This document shows, in pieces, positions 24,028-31,947 of a DNA stretch of 64,000 bases. Each line of letters starts with the position of its first letter. The first letter of the stretch is position 1. A program made the position numbers and the translations under genes. The stretch is from Roseiflexus castenholzii DSM 13941 (GTDB lineage: Bacteria; Chloroflexota; Chloroflexia; Chloroflexales; Roseiflexaceae). The notes beneath the pieces are model-generated. The model searched no databases and was not told the origin of the DNA. It saw only the letters and a program-made list of their open reading frames with translations. The stretch is taken from positions 372,001 through 436,000 of the forward strand of contig NC_009767.1 of NCBI RefSeq assembly GCF_000017805.1. The letters run 5' to 3'.

Positions 24028-27000
24028 ATGGCGTTTCAGCCTGTCGATACCAGGGTCAACTTTCCGCGACTCGAGGAACAGATTCTCGATCTGTGGCAGC
24101 GCAAGCAGATTGTCGAGCGCAGTCTGGAATCTGGCGATAAGCCGTTCGTCTTCTACGAAGGACCGCCGACGGCGAATGGTCGTCCCGGCATCCACCATGC
24201 CATCTCACGCATCTTCAAAGATGTCATCTGCCGCTACCGCGCTATGCAGGGTTACAAGATCATCGGGCGACGCGAAGGGTGGGACACCCACGGTCTGCCG
24301 GTGGAGATCGAGGTCGAAAAGAAACTCGGCTTCAGCGGCAAGCCCGACATCGAAAAATATGGTGTAGCGGAGTTCAATGCGCAGTGCCGCCAGAGCGTCT
24401 GGGAATATATTCAGGACTGGCGCCAGTTCACGCGCCGCATTGCCTACTGGGTGAGCGAAGACGCCTATATCACCTACGAAAATGATTACATCGAGTCGCT
24501 CTGGTGGATCTTCCGTCAGTTATGGGATCGCGGCTTGCTCTTCCGCGATTACAAGGTCTCGATGCACTGCCCGCGCTGCGGCACATCTCTCTCGGATCAT
24601 GAAGTATCGCTCGGCTTCAAGGACGATGTAGACGATCCGAGTGTGTGGGTGAAGTTCCGCGTGCGCGAGACGAGCCACGAAGCGTTGCGTGGAGCATCGT
24701 TCGTGGCGTGGACGACGACCCCCTGGACGCTTCCCGCAAATGTGGCGCTTGCTGTTAAGCCCGACGCCGCGTATGTCGTCGTATCACACGACGGCGAACG
24801 GTTCGTGCTGGCGGAGGCGCTGCTCCACAGCGTTCTTGGCGACGGCGTGACCGTTGAGCGCACGTTCCAGGGCGCCGATCTGGTCGGCACGCGCTACGAG
24901 AACCTGTTCGACGGCGTTCCCGCGCCCGGTGACACGGTGGATTGGTCTCGCGCCTATACGGTCGTTGCCGATGATTTCGTGTCGCTGGAGGATGGCACCG
25001 GCATCGTACACATCGCGCCGGCCTATGGCGACCTCGAGATCGGCAGGAAGTACGGCTTGCCGACCCTCTTTTCGGTCGATCTGGCAGGCAATGTGCTGCC
25101 AGAGTTTGCCTCGCTCGGCTTTGCCGGCAAGTTCTTCAAACAGGCGGACCCCGACATCACGCGCAACCTGAAGGCGCGCGGCTTGCTGCTGAGGAGCGGG
25201 CGTGTCAAGCACTCGTACCCCTTCTGCTGGCGCTGTGATACGCCGCTGCTCTACTATGCCAAACGCTCGTGGTACATCCGCACAACCGCGATGAAAGATC
25301 GCCTGGTGGCGAACAACCTGCTGATCCACTGGGTGCCAGAGCACATCCGCGATGGGCGATTCGGCAACTGGCTGGAAAACAATATCGACTGGGCTGTGAG
25401 CCGTGAGCGTTACTGGGGCACACCCATCCCGATCTGGATGGCAGAAGACGGCTACGCCGAATGCATCGGCTCGCTGGCGGAACTGGAGCAGAAAGTCGGG
25501 CGCACCCTGAAGGACCTGGAACTGCATCGTCCCTATGTTGATGAGATTACCTGGGTCGATCCGCAGCACGGGTTGATGCGCCGCATCCCCGACGTTGCCG
25601 ACTGCTGGTTCGACTCTGGCGCCATGCCCATTGCGCAGTGGCACTATCCGATGGAGAACACCGAGATTTACGAATTGGCGAAGCAAGCGGATTACATTTG
25701 CGAAGCGGTTGATCAGACACGCGGCTGGTTCTACACGCTGCACGCCATCTCCACGCTGCTCTTCGACCGTCCGGCATTCAAGAATGTCATCTGCCTGGGG
25801 CACATTCTCGACGCCGAGGGTCAGAAGATGAGCAAGTCGCGCGGCAATGTCGTCGATCCCTGGACGGTGATGAACGAGCACGGCGCCGATGCGCTGCGCT
25901 GGTATCTGTTCACTGCCGCGCCTCCCGGCAGCCCGCGCCGCTTCTCGGCAGGGCTGGTCGCCGAAAGTTTGCGCAAGTTCCTGCTGACGCTGTGGAACAC
26001 GTACGCATTCTTCGCCACCTATGCCAATCTCGATGGCTGGACGCCAACGAAGGACGGCGTTGATCAGCATCTCGATCCGGCGACCCTCGTTCCCATCGAC
26101 CGGTGGGCGCTGGCGCGGTTGAACAGCCTGGTGCGCACCGTGACCGATGCTTTCGAGGCGTATGATGTTACAACGGCAGCACGCGCCATCGAGGATTTTG
26201 TCGATGAACTGTCGAACTGGTATGTGCGACGCAACCGGCGGCGCTTCTGGAAGAGCGAGCACGACCGCGACAAGCAGGCGGCATATGCGACGCTCTACAC
26301 CTGTCTGCTCACGGTGGCAAAACTGGCAGCGCCCTTCGTGCCGTTCGTCGCCGAGGCGATCTACCGCAACCTGGTGGGGCTGGAAGGGCACGAGGGGCAG
26401 ACCGATACACCGGAGAGCGTTCATCTTGTCGCGTGGCCACAGGTCAACGAAGCATTGCTCGAAGAGCGCCTGGTGGCAGATACAGAAGTGTTGCTGAAAG
26501 CCGTTTCAGTCGGGCGCGCGGCGCGACGCGCGGCAGGCATCAAGGTCCGCCAACCACTGCGCGAGTTGTGGGTGCGCGCGCTAACCCCGACCGCCCTCGA
26601 AGGTCTGCGGCGCTTCGAGGCGGAACTGCGCGACGAACTCAACGTCAAAGCGGTACGCTACCTCGACAGCACTGCCACGCTGGTCGAGTACCGCCTCAAG
26701 CCCAACCTGCGGTTGGTTGGTCGCAAATATGGAAAACTGGTGCCTGCCATCACCGCAGCACTCCGCGATCTGACCGGTGATGCGGCACGCGCGGCGGCGC
26801 AGGCAGTCGAAGCCGGAGAAACCATTACACTCACGCTCGAAGGGCAGGCGATTGACTTGCTGCCAGAAGAAGTGCTGGTTGAGAGCAGTTCGCCAGAAGG
26901 GTACGCGGTAGCGGAAGATGGCGGCGTCCTTGTGGCGCTCGACACAACCCTGACGCCGGAGTTGACGATGGAGGGGCTGGCGCGCGAATTGGTGCGCAAC

Positions 27001-27267
27001 ATCCAGGATGCGCGCAAAGACGCCGGGTTTGCCATTAGCGATCGGATCATCGTCTTCCTTGGCGGCGCCGACGGTGATGCCGCAGTGGAAGCGATGCTGC
27101 GCGCCTGGGGCGACTATGTGCGCGAAGAGACGCTGGCGGACGACCTGCGGCTCTGCGCGCCGCCGGATCACGTCCACACTACCTCGCTCGAACTCGATGA
27201 AGGGCGCACGCTCACCATCGGCGTGAGCAGGGGCGGAACTGAGACCCGGCCGCATGGGTACGTCTGA
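24028..27267 (+). CDS. ileS: Isoleucyl-tRNA synthetase (GXHH-motif variant)
   Basis: A 1079-residue class I synthetase charging tRNA-Ile. The nucleotide motif reads GRPGIHHAIS (residues 51-60), so the canonical HXGH is replaced by GXHH; KMSKS is intact at 600-604. GWDTHGLPVEIEVEKKLG and the SDHEVS and FVAWTTTPWTLPAN segments mark the IleRS catalytic and editing (CP1) domains. Length and motifs fit the type 2 (eukaryote-like) IleRS branch. AAGGAGG is 7 nt before ATG 24028, after the T-box terminator; the upstream open frame (from 23854) covers the leader and is not coding. The 3' end overlaps an antisense ORF. Confidence 0.97.
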   Translation: MAFQPVDTRVNFPRLEEQILDLWQRKQIVERSLESGDKPFVFYEGPPTANGRPGIHHAISRIFKDVICRYRAMQGYKIIGRREGWDTHGLPVEIEVEKKLGFSGKPDIEKYGVAEFNAQCRQSVWEYIQDWRQFTRRIAYWVSEDAYITYENDYIESLWWIFRQLWDRGLLFRDYKVSMHCPRCGTSLSDHEVSLGFKDDVDDPSVWVKFRVRETSHEALRGASFVAWTTTPWTLPANVALAVKPDAAYVVVSHDGERFVLAEALLHSVLGDGVTVERTFQGADLVGTRYENLFDGVPAPGDTVDWSRAYTVVADDFVSLEDGTGIVHIAPAYGDLEIGRKYGLPTLFSVDLAGNVLPEFASLGFAGKFFKQADPDITRNLKARGLLLRSGRVKHSYPFCWRCDTPLLYYAKRSWYIRTTAMKDRLVANNLLIHWVPEHIRDGRFGNWLENNIDWAVSRERYWGTPIPIWMAEDGYAECIGSLAELEQKVGRTLKDLELHRPYVDEITWVDPQHGLMRRIPDVADCWFDSGAMPIAQWHYPMENTEIYELAKQADYICEAVDQTRGWFYTLHAISTLLFDRPAFKNVICLGHILDAEGQKMSKSRGNVVDPWTVMNEHGADALRWYLFTAAPPGSPRRFSAGLVAESLRKFLLTLWNTYAFFATYANLDGWTPTKDGVDQHLDPATLVPIDRWALARLNSLVRTVTDAFEAYDVTTAARAIEDFVDELSNWYVRRNRRRFWKSEHDRDKQAAYATLYTCLLTVAKLAAPFVPFVAEAIYRNLVGLEGHEGQTDTPESVHLVAWPQVNEALLEERLVADTEVLLKAVSVGRAARRAAGIKVRQPLRELWVRALTPTALEGLRRFEAELRDELNVKAVRYLDSTATLVEYRLKPNLRLVGRKYGKLVPAITAALRDLTGDAARAAAQAVEAGETITLTLEGQAIDLLPEEVLVESSSPEGYAVAEDGGVLVALDTTLTPELTMEGLARELVRNIQDARKDAGFAISDRIIVFLGGADGDAAVEAMLRAWGDYVREETLADDLRLCAPPDHVHTTSLELDEGRTLTIGVSRGGTETRPHGYV

Positions 27268-28413
27268 AACCGCAGCAGTAGGGTCGGGTCTGCGACCCGA
27301 CCCTCGGTCGGGTCTGCAACCCGACCGAGTCACACACCCGACCGCACCGCCACGTCGCAGACCCGACCGCAGCCCCATGCCCCCTCTATGGACGGGTCTG
27401 AGACCTGTCCATAGAGGGGGCGGGTCTGAGACCCGCCCCCTTCTACCCCCCCGACGCAATCGGTGCAGTTCTTCTTCGAGGGCGCGCAGGCGCGCTTCAA
27501 CTTCGGCGCGCGCCTGCGCTTCACGTTGCGCCCGTTCCGCCTCCCGCTGCGCCCGTTCCTCGGCTTCGTGGCGCGCCCGCGCTTCCGCTGCGCGCGCTTC
27601 CGCCTCCCGCTGCGCCTGTTCCGCCTCCCGCTGCGCTCGTGCTGCTGCCTCCGCCGCCTGCCGCACGACGGTCGCGTAGCTACCGAACGGTACGCCGCGT
27701 TCGTCGTAGCAGACAACGTGATCCCGCTCGATACCCAGCCACAGGTTGGCGATCACCAGATGCACCCGCCCTGCTGCGTCCGGCGGGTACAGCCGGTACG
27801 CATCCCCCTCCAACCGATAGTCAAGCAGGCGCAGACGTCGCTCACGACCGCCGCGACTCATATTGTCCACAATCACGTACTGCGCCACCCCCGCGCGCGC
27901 GTAGTGCTCCACCTTGCGCTCCAGGTCGTTCTCGCGCGTCTCCGGCGAGGTGATCTCGATGATCAGCGCCGGACGCGCGCCTTCGACCGCCACCTCGAAT
28001 GTGCTCCAGTCCTGCCGTTCGCGGATGCCGGGAATGACCATCACATCCGGTCCGTGCGGACGCAGGTCGGGGATGTCCCAGGCAATGCGCACATCGCTCA
28101 GGACGATGGCGACCCCCGCCTCCTCCAGACGGGCGCGCAGCACGGCGGTGAGGTACATCCGGTCGGTCGCGTGGCGGCCGCTGTGCACAATGAAATCTCC
28201 CGTTTCAGGGTGCAGGACGTCCTCGAGCGTCAGCGGAACCTGTTCCAGGTGATGGGGATCATCGGGAGTTGGGCGCGGCACGAAGCGCCAGCCATAGCGG
28301 AAGGGATCGTCGGCGGGCGCCGCATCCGGCGGCTCGGCGGGGATGGTCGTCTGGGTCAGCGCGGGTCCTCCCTGGCGCGTCCGGTTATCAGGACAGGTGT
28401 GGCGGTCAGGCAA
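26581..28413 (-). CDS. Uma2-family (DUF820) PD-(D/E)XK nuclease-like protein with coiled-coil tail; 3' end runs antisense into ileS
   Basis: The recognisable protein spans about residues 1-323 (27444-28413). The Uma2 core shows GPDVMVIPG, then ALIIEITSPETRENDLERK (Asp, Glu-x-Thr, Lys of the nuclease fold), then YVIVDN. From about residue 250 to 320 an Ala/Arg/Glu/Gln-rich heptad segment (AQREAEQAQREAEARAAEAR) predicts a coiled coil. After RRGGRRG the frame enters the palindromic repeats, where homologues would be expected to stop, and remains open for 690 nt antisense to ileS; those 287 residues are unlikely to be functional. The start is uncertain: TTG 28413, or an unusual CTG near 28359 preceded by AGGGAGGA. 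Biological role of Uma2 proteins is unknown. Confidence 0.72.
   Translation of the reverse strand: MPDRHTCPDNRTRQGGPALTQTTIPAEPPDAAPADDPFRYGWRFVPRPTPDDPHHLEQVPLTLEDVLHPETGDFIVHSGRHATDRMYLTAVLRARLEEAGVAIVLSDVRIAWDIPDLRPHGPDVMVIPGIRERQDWSTFEVAVEGARPALIIEITSPETRENDLERKVEHYARAGVAQYVIVDNMSRGGRERRLRLLDYRLEGDAYRLYPPDAAGRVHLVIANLWLGIERDHVVCYDERGVPFGSYATVVRQAAEAAARAQREAEQAQREAEARAAEARARHEAEERAQREAERAQREAQARAEVEARLRALEEELHRLRRGGRRGRVSDPPPLWTGLRPVHRGGMGLRSGLRRGGAVGCVTRSGCRPDRGSGRRPDPTAAVSDVPMRPGLSSAPAHADGERAPFIEFERGSVDVIRRRAEPQVVRQRLFAHIVAPGAQHRFHCGITVGAAKEDDDPIANGKPGVFARILDVAHQFARQPLHRQLRRQGCVERHKDAAIFRYRVPFWRTALNQHFFWQQVNRLPFERECNGFSGFDCLRRRACRITGQIAECCGDGRHQFSIFATNQPQVGLEAVLDQRGSAVEVAYRFDVEFVAQFRLEAPQTFEGGRG
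27278..27455. repeat. Palindromic GGGTCTGAGACCC-type repeats between convergent genes
   Basis: A run of strong dyads: GGTCGGGTCTGCGACCCGACC, then a GGACGGGTCTGAGACCTGTCC unit, then a GGGCGGGTCTGAGACCCGCCC unit with flanking GGGGG/CCCCC. The (G)GTCTGAGACC core is related to the CAGGTCTCAGACCTG array at 4.8-5.3 kb. It may act as a bidirectional terminator between ileS and the convergent Uma2-like gene, but it contains no in-frame stop for the latter. Confidence 0.75.
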
Positions 28414-28641
28414 TTCTGCACAGCATCATTGTACCATATCCGCACACGTGTGCGGTGCGAGAAGGAAGCGCAGCACCCGGCAGTGCAAGAGGCTTCGTCT
28501 TCAACAGCAGTGAAAGCACTGAAAAGGAAGGCAGGCAACTTTCTGCATCCCTTCCTTTCTGACATCAGTAGTCGAATAATTCTATCAGAAATGCGGGTAT
28601 TCGTGCATATCGTGTGAACATCGATCCTGCCGCGTCGAAGT

Positions 28642-29256
28642 CTACCGGGCCAGACAATTCTGACATATCTTGAGCGACGAGGCCTGATTGCGCATAGAAG
28701 TCATATCAGGCGTATCTGAGCGGTAATCACCGTAATTGCCGCCATAACTCTCATTTTCATAATGAAATGCCCGATTACAGTTGCTATAGAGTCGCACCGA
28801 CTCTATCCGGTTGTCCCAGGCGCCAAGAGACGGAAGCAGAAACGCCGATCCATCCGAAGGGCAGGGCATCATGCCGGTTGTAGTTAGAGATGCGCCTCTA
28901 TAGTTGGTGTCGTCATACTCGATAGTGAGCACAAAGCTGCTTTGTGCGGGGTGTACATCGGTTGCTGATTGGCTATGCAGCATGTCGTCCGATAAATCAT
29001 CAGGCGAGGCTGAAGGAGGAAGATGCACACGTCCATCGGTTGCAACCGCGATGGCTTCAAAGGTCGGATAGCACCCGCGCCAGGCGACCGGCGCAGCGCT
29101 GCTTCCAGGCGCCGTTGCTTCGGCATACACGACGCAGTGCTCACCCTGTTCTTGTGCATTGCTTATCGAGAGACGCGATTCGCTTGTGTTCACGAGAGCG
29201 CTTATGACCAGCAACAACCCGATGATGATGGTGAACAGCGTTGGCTTGAGAGTCAT
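28642..29256 (-). CDS. Secreted protein with beta/gamma-crystallin-like (peptidase inhibitor I36-like) domain
   Basis: A 204-residue exported protein. Residues 5-30 (KPTLFTIIIGLLLVISALVN) form a signal peptide or anchor. The mature C-terminal region (YRGASLTTTG, SLGAWDNRIESVRLYSNC, FHYENESYGGNYG) follows the Greek-key pattern of small secreted crystallin-like proteins, with a WDNRIESVRLYS segment typical of that fold. Cysteines in HCVVYAEA, RGCYPTFE and the C-terminal ICQNC could form disulfides. AAGGAGGA precedes ATG 29256, so the longer frame to 29322 is not used. It follows the broken sigma-factor gene on the same strand. Function is unknown. Confidence 0.72.
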   Translation of the reverse strand: MTLKPTLFTIIIGLLLVISALVNTSESRLSISNAQEQGEHCVVYAEATAPGSSAAPVAWRGCYPTFEAIAVATDGRVHLPPSASPDDLSDDMLHSQSATDVHPAQSSFVLTIEYDDTNYRGASLTTTGMMPCPSDGSAFLLPSLGAWDNRIESVRLYSNCNRAFHYENESYGGNYGDYRSDTPDMTSMRNQASSLKICQNCLAR

Positions 29257-29337
29257 GGTGTTCCTCCTTTTCGTATTCTGGCGGATAAGATACGACTTCC
29301 AGCACATCTTGCGATGATGCACCAGGAGATTTTCTAT

Positions 29338-29885
29338 CTATCTTCGGGTAATTCCGACGGTGAAGTCGTACACGAACGGATGATGGATGATCAAAGTTCG
29401 CGTCTCGTTCGTTGCTGGCATAATCTCAATAGCTTGCAGAGCATTTGCTTCCAGCCTGAGATTCAGCGTTTCAACAGATTCTTTTGGATCATTGATCTCA
29501 TATTTTAGTATATACCCGCCATAACCATCATATACCCCAGAACCCCAATCAGAAATTTTCTCCAATTCTATCGTTGAGTGCTTGCGACGTCTAACATCAG
29601 TGACAGCATTAGCGGCAATACGAAACAATCATGCAGAAAAAGGGACTCCGCAATTTTTGTATTTTGGGAGCGCTGTGAAAGCCTGTAAAAAACCTGTTGT
29701 GTAAGATCGGCTGCGTCATCATCATTGTCGAGGCGCGTTCGTAAGTACTTATAGACACGAGAGGCATAGCGATAGTACAATACACCAAAAGCAGCCCGGT
29801 CTTGTTTCGCTGCTTCAACGAGCATTGATTCATCTTTCTCGAATAGTGAAACTTGAAAAATGAGCGCGTCTGGACTGATATCCAT
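29338..29885 (-). pseudogene. ECF sigma-70 factor remnant (frameshift, nonsense, no region 4)
   Basis: The first 60 codons encode a clear ECF region 2 (FGVLYYRYASRVYKYLRTRL, then DDDAADLTQQVF). At a six-base homopolymer (A on the plus strand, 29687-29692) the frame shifts; reading the next frame restores LQAFTALPKYKNCGVPFSA, then a TGA (29629-29631) replaces the expected Trp, followed by LFRIAANAVTDVRRRK. After that, sequence no longer resembles sigma region 4. Two independent lesions plus loss of region 4 indicate decay. The downstream secreted protein may once have been its target, which is speculation. Confidence 0.82.
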
Positions 29886-30217
29886 GCATCAACCCCCATA
29901 TGTGCCACTCAAAGCGCCTCTCGGTCGAACAGCGCATATTTTACTTACGTCACTCATGGAAACGTAGAAATCGAAAAAATCTCTCACACCTGTTTCGACC
30001 CTATCGGTCAACACTCGAGCGATGGACTGCAACAGGCGCTGCCCGACGCGGTGCGCTGCTTGTCGTGAGATGCACGCCATCGCCACGTTGATGCGCGATA
30101 TTGGCGACACCGCCAGCCCCGGCGCGATCATCGCGCACGCGCACGACACCACGGCGCCCTGGGTGATATGCTGGCAGCAGTGGGAGGGGTGACGAACATG
30201 CGAGAGGTGGAAGATGG
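29886..30217. other. Intergenic region, no accepted gene
   Basis: Short frames only. The segment 30060-30190 is more GC-rich than its surroundings and looks like worn coding sequence (for example HAIATLMRDIGDTASPGAII in one forward frame), but no family is recognised. It separates the sigma-factor remnant from the TcmP promoter. Confidence 0.4.
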
Positions 30218-30246
30218 TTGACCTATCGTATATGTTGCAGTACAAT
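30218..30246 (+). promoter_or_regulatory. Sigma-70 promoter of the TcmP-DUF5131 pair
   Basis: TTGACC at 30218-30223 and TACAAT at 30241-30246 are separated by 17 bp. Transcription would start about 20 nt before the TcmP ATG, giving a very short leader with a weak ribosome binding site. Confidence 0.75.
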
Positions 30247-30272
30247 TGTGCTAGACATATCGGAACAACTGT

Positions 30273-31154
30273 ATGACCACTCATACCTTTGGCGGTGACT
30301 GGACAGACGATAAGTTAGAGCGATTGCGGAAGTACCTGGCGGCATACACAACGATTTTTAATAAGAATGAGCGCGCACGAAAACTGAAAACCATTTATGT
30401 GGATGCCTTTGCCGGAACAGGGTACCGCGACCGGAAGACGCAACCGAATGATCAATTGCCCCTCTTTCCTGAACTGGAACAACCCGAAGCGGCTGCGTTT
30501 CTCGACGGCAGCGCGCGCATTGCGCTCGGAGTCGAGCCGCCGTTTAAGCAATACCTGCTTATCGAACGCGATTCGAAAAGGGAGCAGGCGCTGCAACAAC
30601 TCAAACGCGATTTTCCTGACAAACAGATCAAGATTGTCAAAGAGGATGCCAATAACTATCTCACGCAGTGGTGTGCTGAGCAAGACTGGCGATATTCTCG
30701 CGCCGTGGTTTTCCTTGATCCTTATGGCATGCAGGTATCCTGGGGTTTGATCGAGGCATTGGCTCGAACTAAAGCAATAGATCTATGGTTTCTGTTTCCC
30801 CTGGGTGTAGCGGTCAATCGTCTGCTGACGAGAAAAGCGCCGCCAACCGGCGCGTGGGCTGATGCTTTGACCAGAATTCTCGGTACGGATGCTTGGAAGA
30901 GCGCGTTTTATGTTCAAAAGAACCAGCTCACGCTCTTTGGCGAGGAAGAGTCCTGTGAGAAAGAGGCTGATTTTGAACGGATCGGGCGTTTCTTCGTCGA
31001 ACGACTGAAAACGGTTTTCTACGGAGTGGCAGAAAATCCCTTGCCCCTGCGCAATTCTCGTCATAATCCACTCTATTTGCTCTGTTTTGCGTCGGGCAAT
31101 CCAAAGGGGTCACAGACAGCTATCAAGATCGCCCAACATATCCTGAGCACGTGA
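30273..31154 (+). CDS. tcmP: Three-Cys-motif partner protein TcmP
   Basis: A 293-residue protein of the TcmP family, always or nearly always found beside a three-Cys-motif (DUF5131/Gp37-Gp68) protein. The fold is Rossmann methyltransferase-like: IYVDAFAGTGYRDRK (about 42-56) resembles the SAM loop, YLLIERDSKRE the acidic second strand, and VVFLDPYGMQVSW the DPPY/DPYG-like catalytic segment. TFGGDWTDDKLERLRKYLAAY is the characteristic N-terminus. It is coupled to the next gene (stop at 31152-31154 overlaps GTG 31151). The chemistry and substrate are not established; a nucleic-acid modification role is inference. Confidence 0.9.
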   Translation: MTTHTFGGDWTDDKLERLRKYLAAYTTIFNKNERARKLKTIYVDAFAGTGYRDRKTQPNDQLPLFPELEQPEAAAFLDGSARIALGVEPPFKQYLLIERDSKREQALQQLKRDFPDKQIKIVKEDANNYLTQWCAEQDWRYSRAVVFLDPYGMQVSWGLIEALARTKAIDLWFLFPLGVAVNRLLTRKAPPTGAWADALTRILGTDAWKSAFYVQKNQLTLFGEEESCEKEADFERIGRFFVERLKTVFYGVAENPLPLRNSRHNPLYLLCFASGNPKGSQTAIKIAQHILST

Positions 31155-31156
31155 GC

Positions 31157-31870
31157 ATGGCTGAACACTCCCACATCGAGTGGACCGAAGCGACATGGAA
31201 TCCGGTGACCGGCTGCTCAAAGGTCAGCAGCGGGTGCAAACACTGCTACGCCGAGCGCCTTGCGTTGCGGCTTCAGGCCATGGGCAGCGTCCGCTACCGC
31301 GACGGCTTCGCCATCCGGCTGCATCCCGCCGTGCTCGACCTGCCGAAGCGCTGGCGGCAGCCGCGGATGATCTTCGTCAACTCGATGAGCGATCTGTTTC
31401 ACGACGATGTACCGGAGGAGTTCATCCAGCGCGTGTTTGCCGTGATGCACGAGTGCCCCCACCATACGTTTCAGATCCTGACCAAACGCAGTGCACGCCT
31501 GCGCGAGATGGCGCCGCGTCTCGACTGGACGCCGAATATTTGGATGGGAGTCAGCGTTGAGAATCAGCGCGTGCAGCACCGGATTCACGATCTCCAAACC
31601 GTCCCGGCGCATGTGCGTTTCCTGTCGTGCGAGCCGCTGTTGGGTCCGCTCAACGATTTGCCGCTCGACGGCATTCACTGGGTGATCGTTGGCGGCGAGT
31701 CTGGTCCGGGCGCGCGCCCGATGCGCAAGGAATGGGTGCTTTCGATCCTGGATCAGTGTCGTCGTGCGCAGACGCCCTTCTTCTTCAAGCAGTGGGGCGG
31801 GGTGCGGAAGGACCGGACCGGTCGTGAACTGGAGGGGCGCACCTACAACGAGATGCCGTTACAGAAATAA
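31157..31870 (+). CDS. DUF5131 / phage Gp37-Gp68-like three-Cys-motif protein
   Basis: A 237-residue protein. WNPVTGCSKVSSGCKHCYAE contains Cys-x6-Cys-x2-Cys, the three-cysteine motif that resembles a radical-SAM iron-sulfur site. MIFVNSMSDLFHDDVPEEFI, HTFQILTKRSARL, NIWMGVSVENQ, FLSCEPLLGP and WVIVGGESGPGARP are family blocks along a TIM-barrel-like body. FFKQWGG near the C-terminus is also conserved. It partners with TcmP upstream, whose stop it overlaps if GTG 31151 is used; ATG 31157 is the alternative chosen here. The 3' end (THYNEMPLQK region) is duplicated just downstream. Confidence 0.9.
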   Translation: MAEHSHIEWTEATWNPVTGCSKVSSGCKHCYAERLALRLQAMGSVRYRDGFAIRLHPAVLDLPKRWRQPRMIFVNSMSDLFHDDVPEEFIQRVFAVMHECPHHTFQILTKRSARLREMAPRLDWTPNIWMGVSVENQRVQHRIHDLQTVPAHVRFLSCEPLLGPLNDLPLDGIHWVIVGGESGPGARPMRKEWVLSILDQCRRAQTPFFFKQWGGVRKDRTGRELEGRTYNEMPLQK

Positions 31871-31947
31871 CCGTCACGCGAGCCGTTCTTTGTTTCCGCT
31901 GCGAACGTGTACCTACAACGAGATGCCGTTACAGAAATAACCGTCAC
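31841..31947. repeat. 37-bp direct duplication at the DUF5131/gyrA junction
   Basis: The 37 bp at 31841-31877 (ACCTACAACGAGATGCCGTT, then ACAGAAATAACCGTCAC) recur identically at 31911-31947, 70 bp later. The first copy encodes the DUF5131 C-terminus and stop; the second contains the gyrA stop codon (TGA at 31944-31946 on the minus strand). This marks a recombination or insertion event. Confidence 0.9.

Noticed and set aside
27862..27875. DnaA-box-like TTGTCCACA
   Set aside because: Isolated within the Uma2 coding region; one mismatch is expected by chance.
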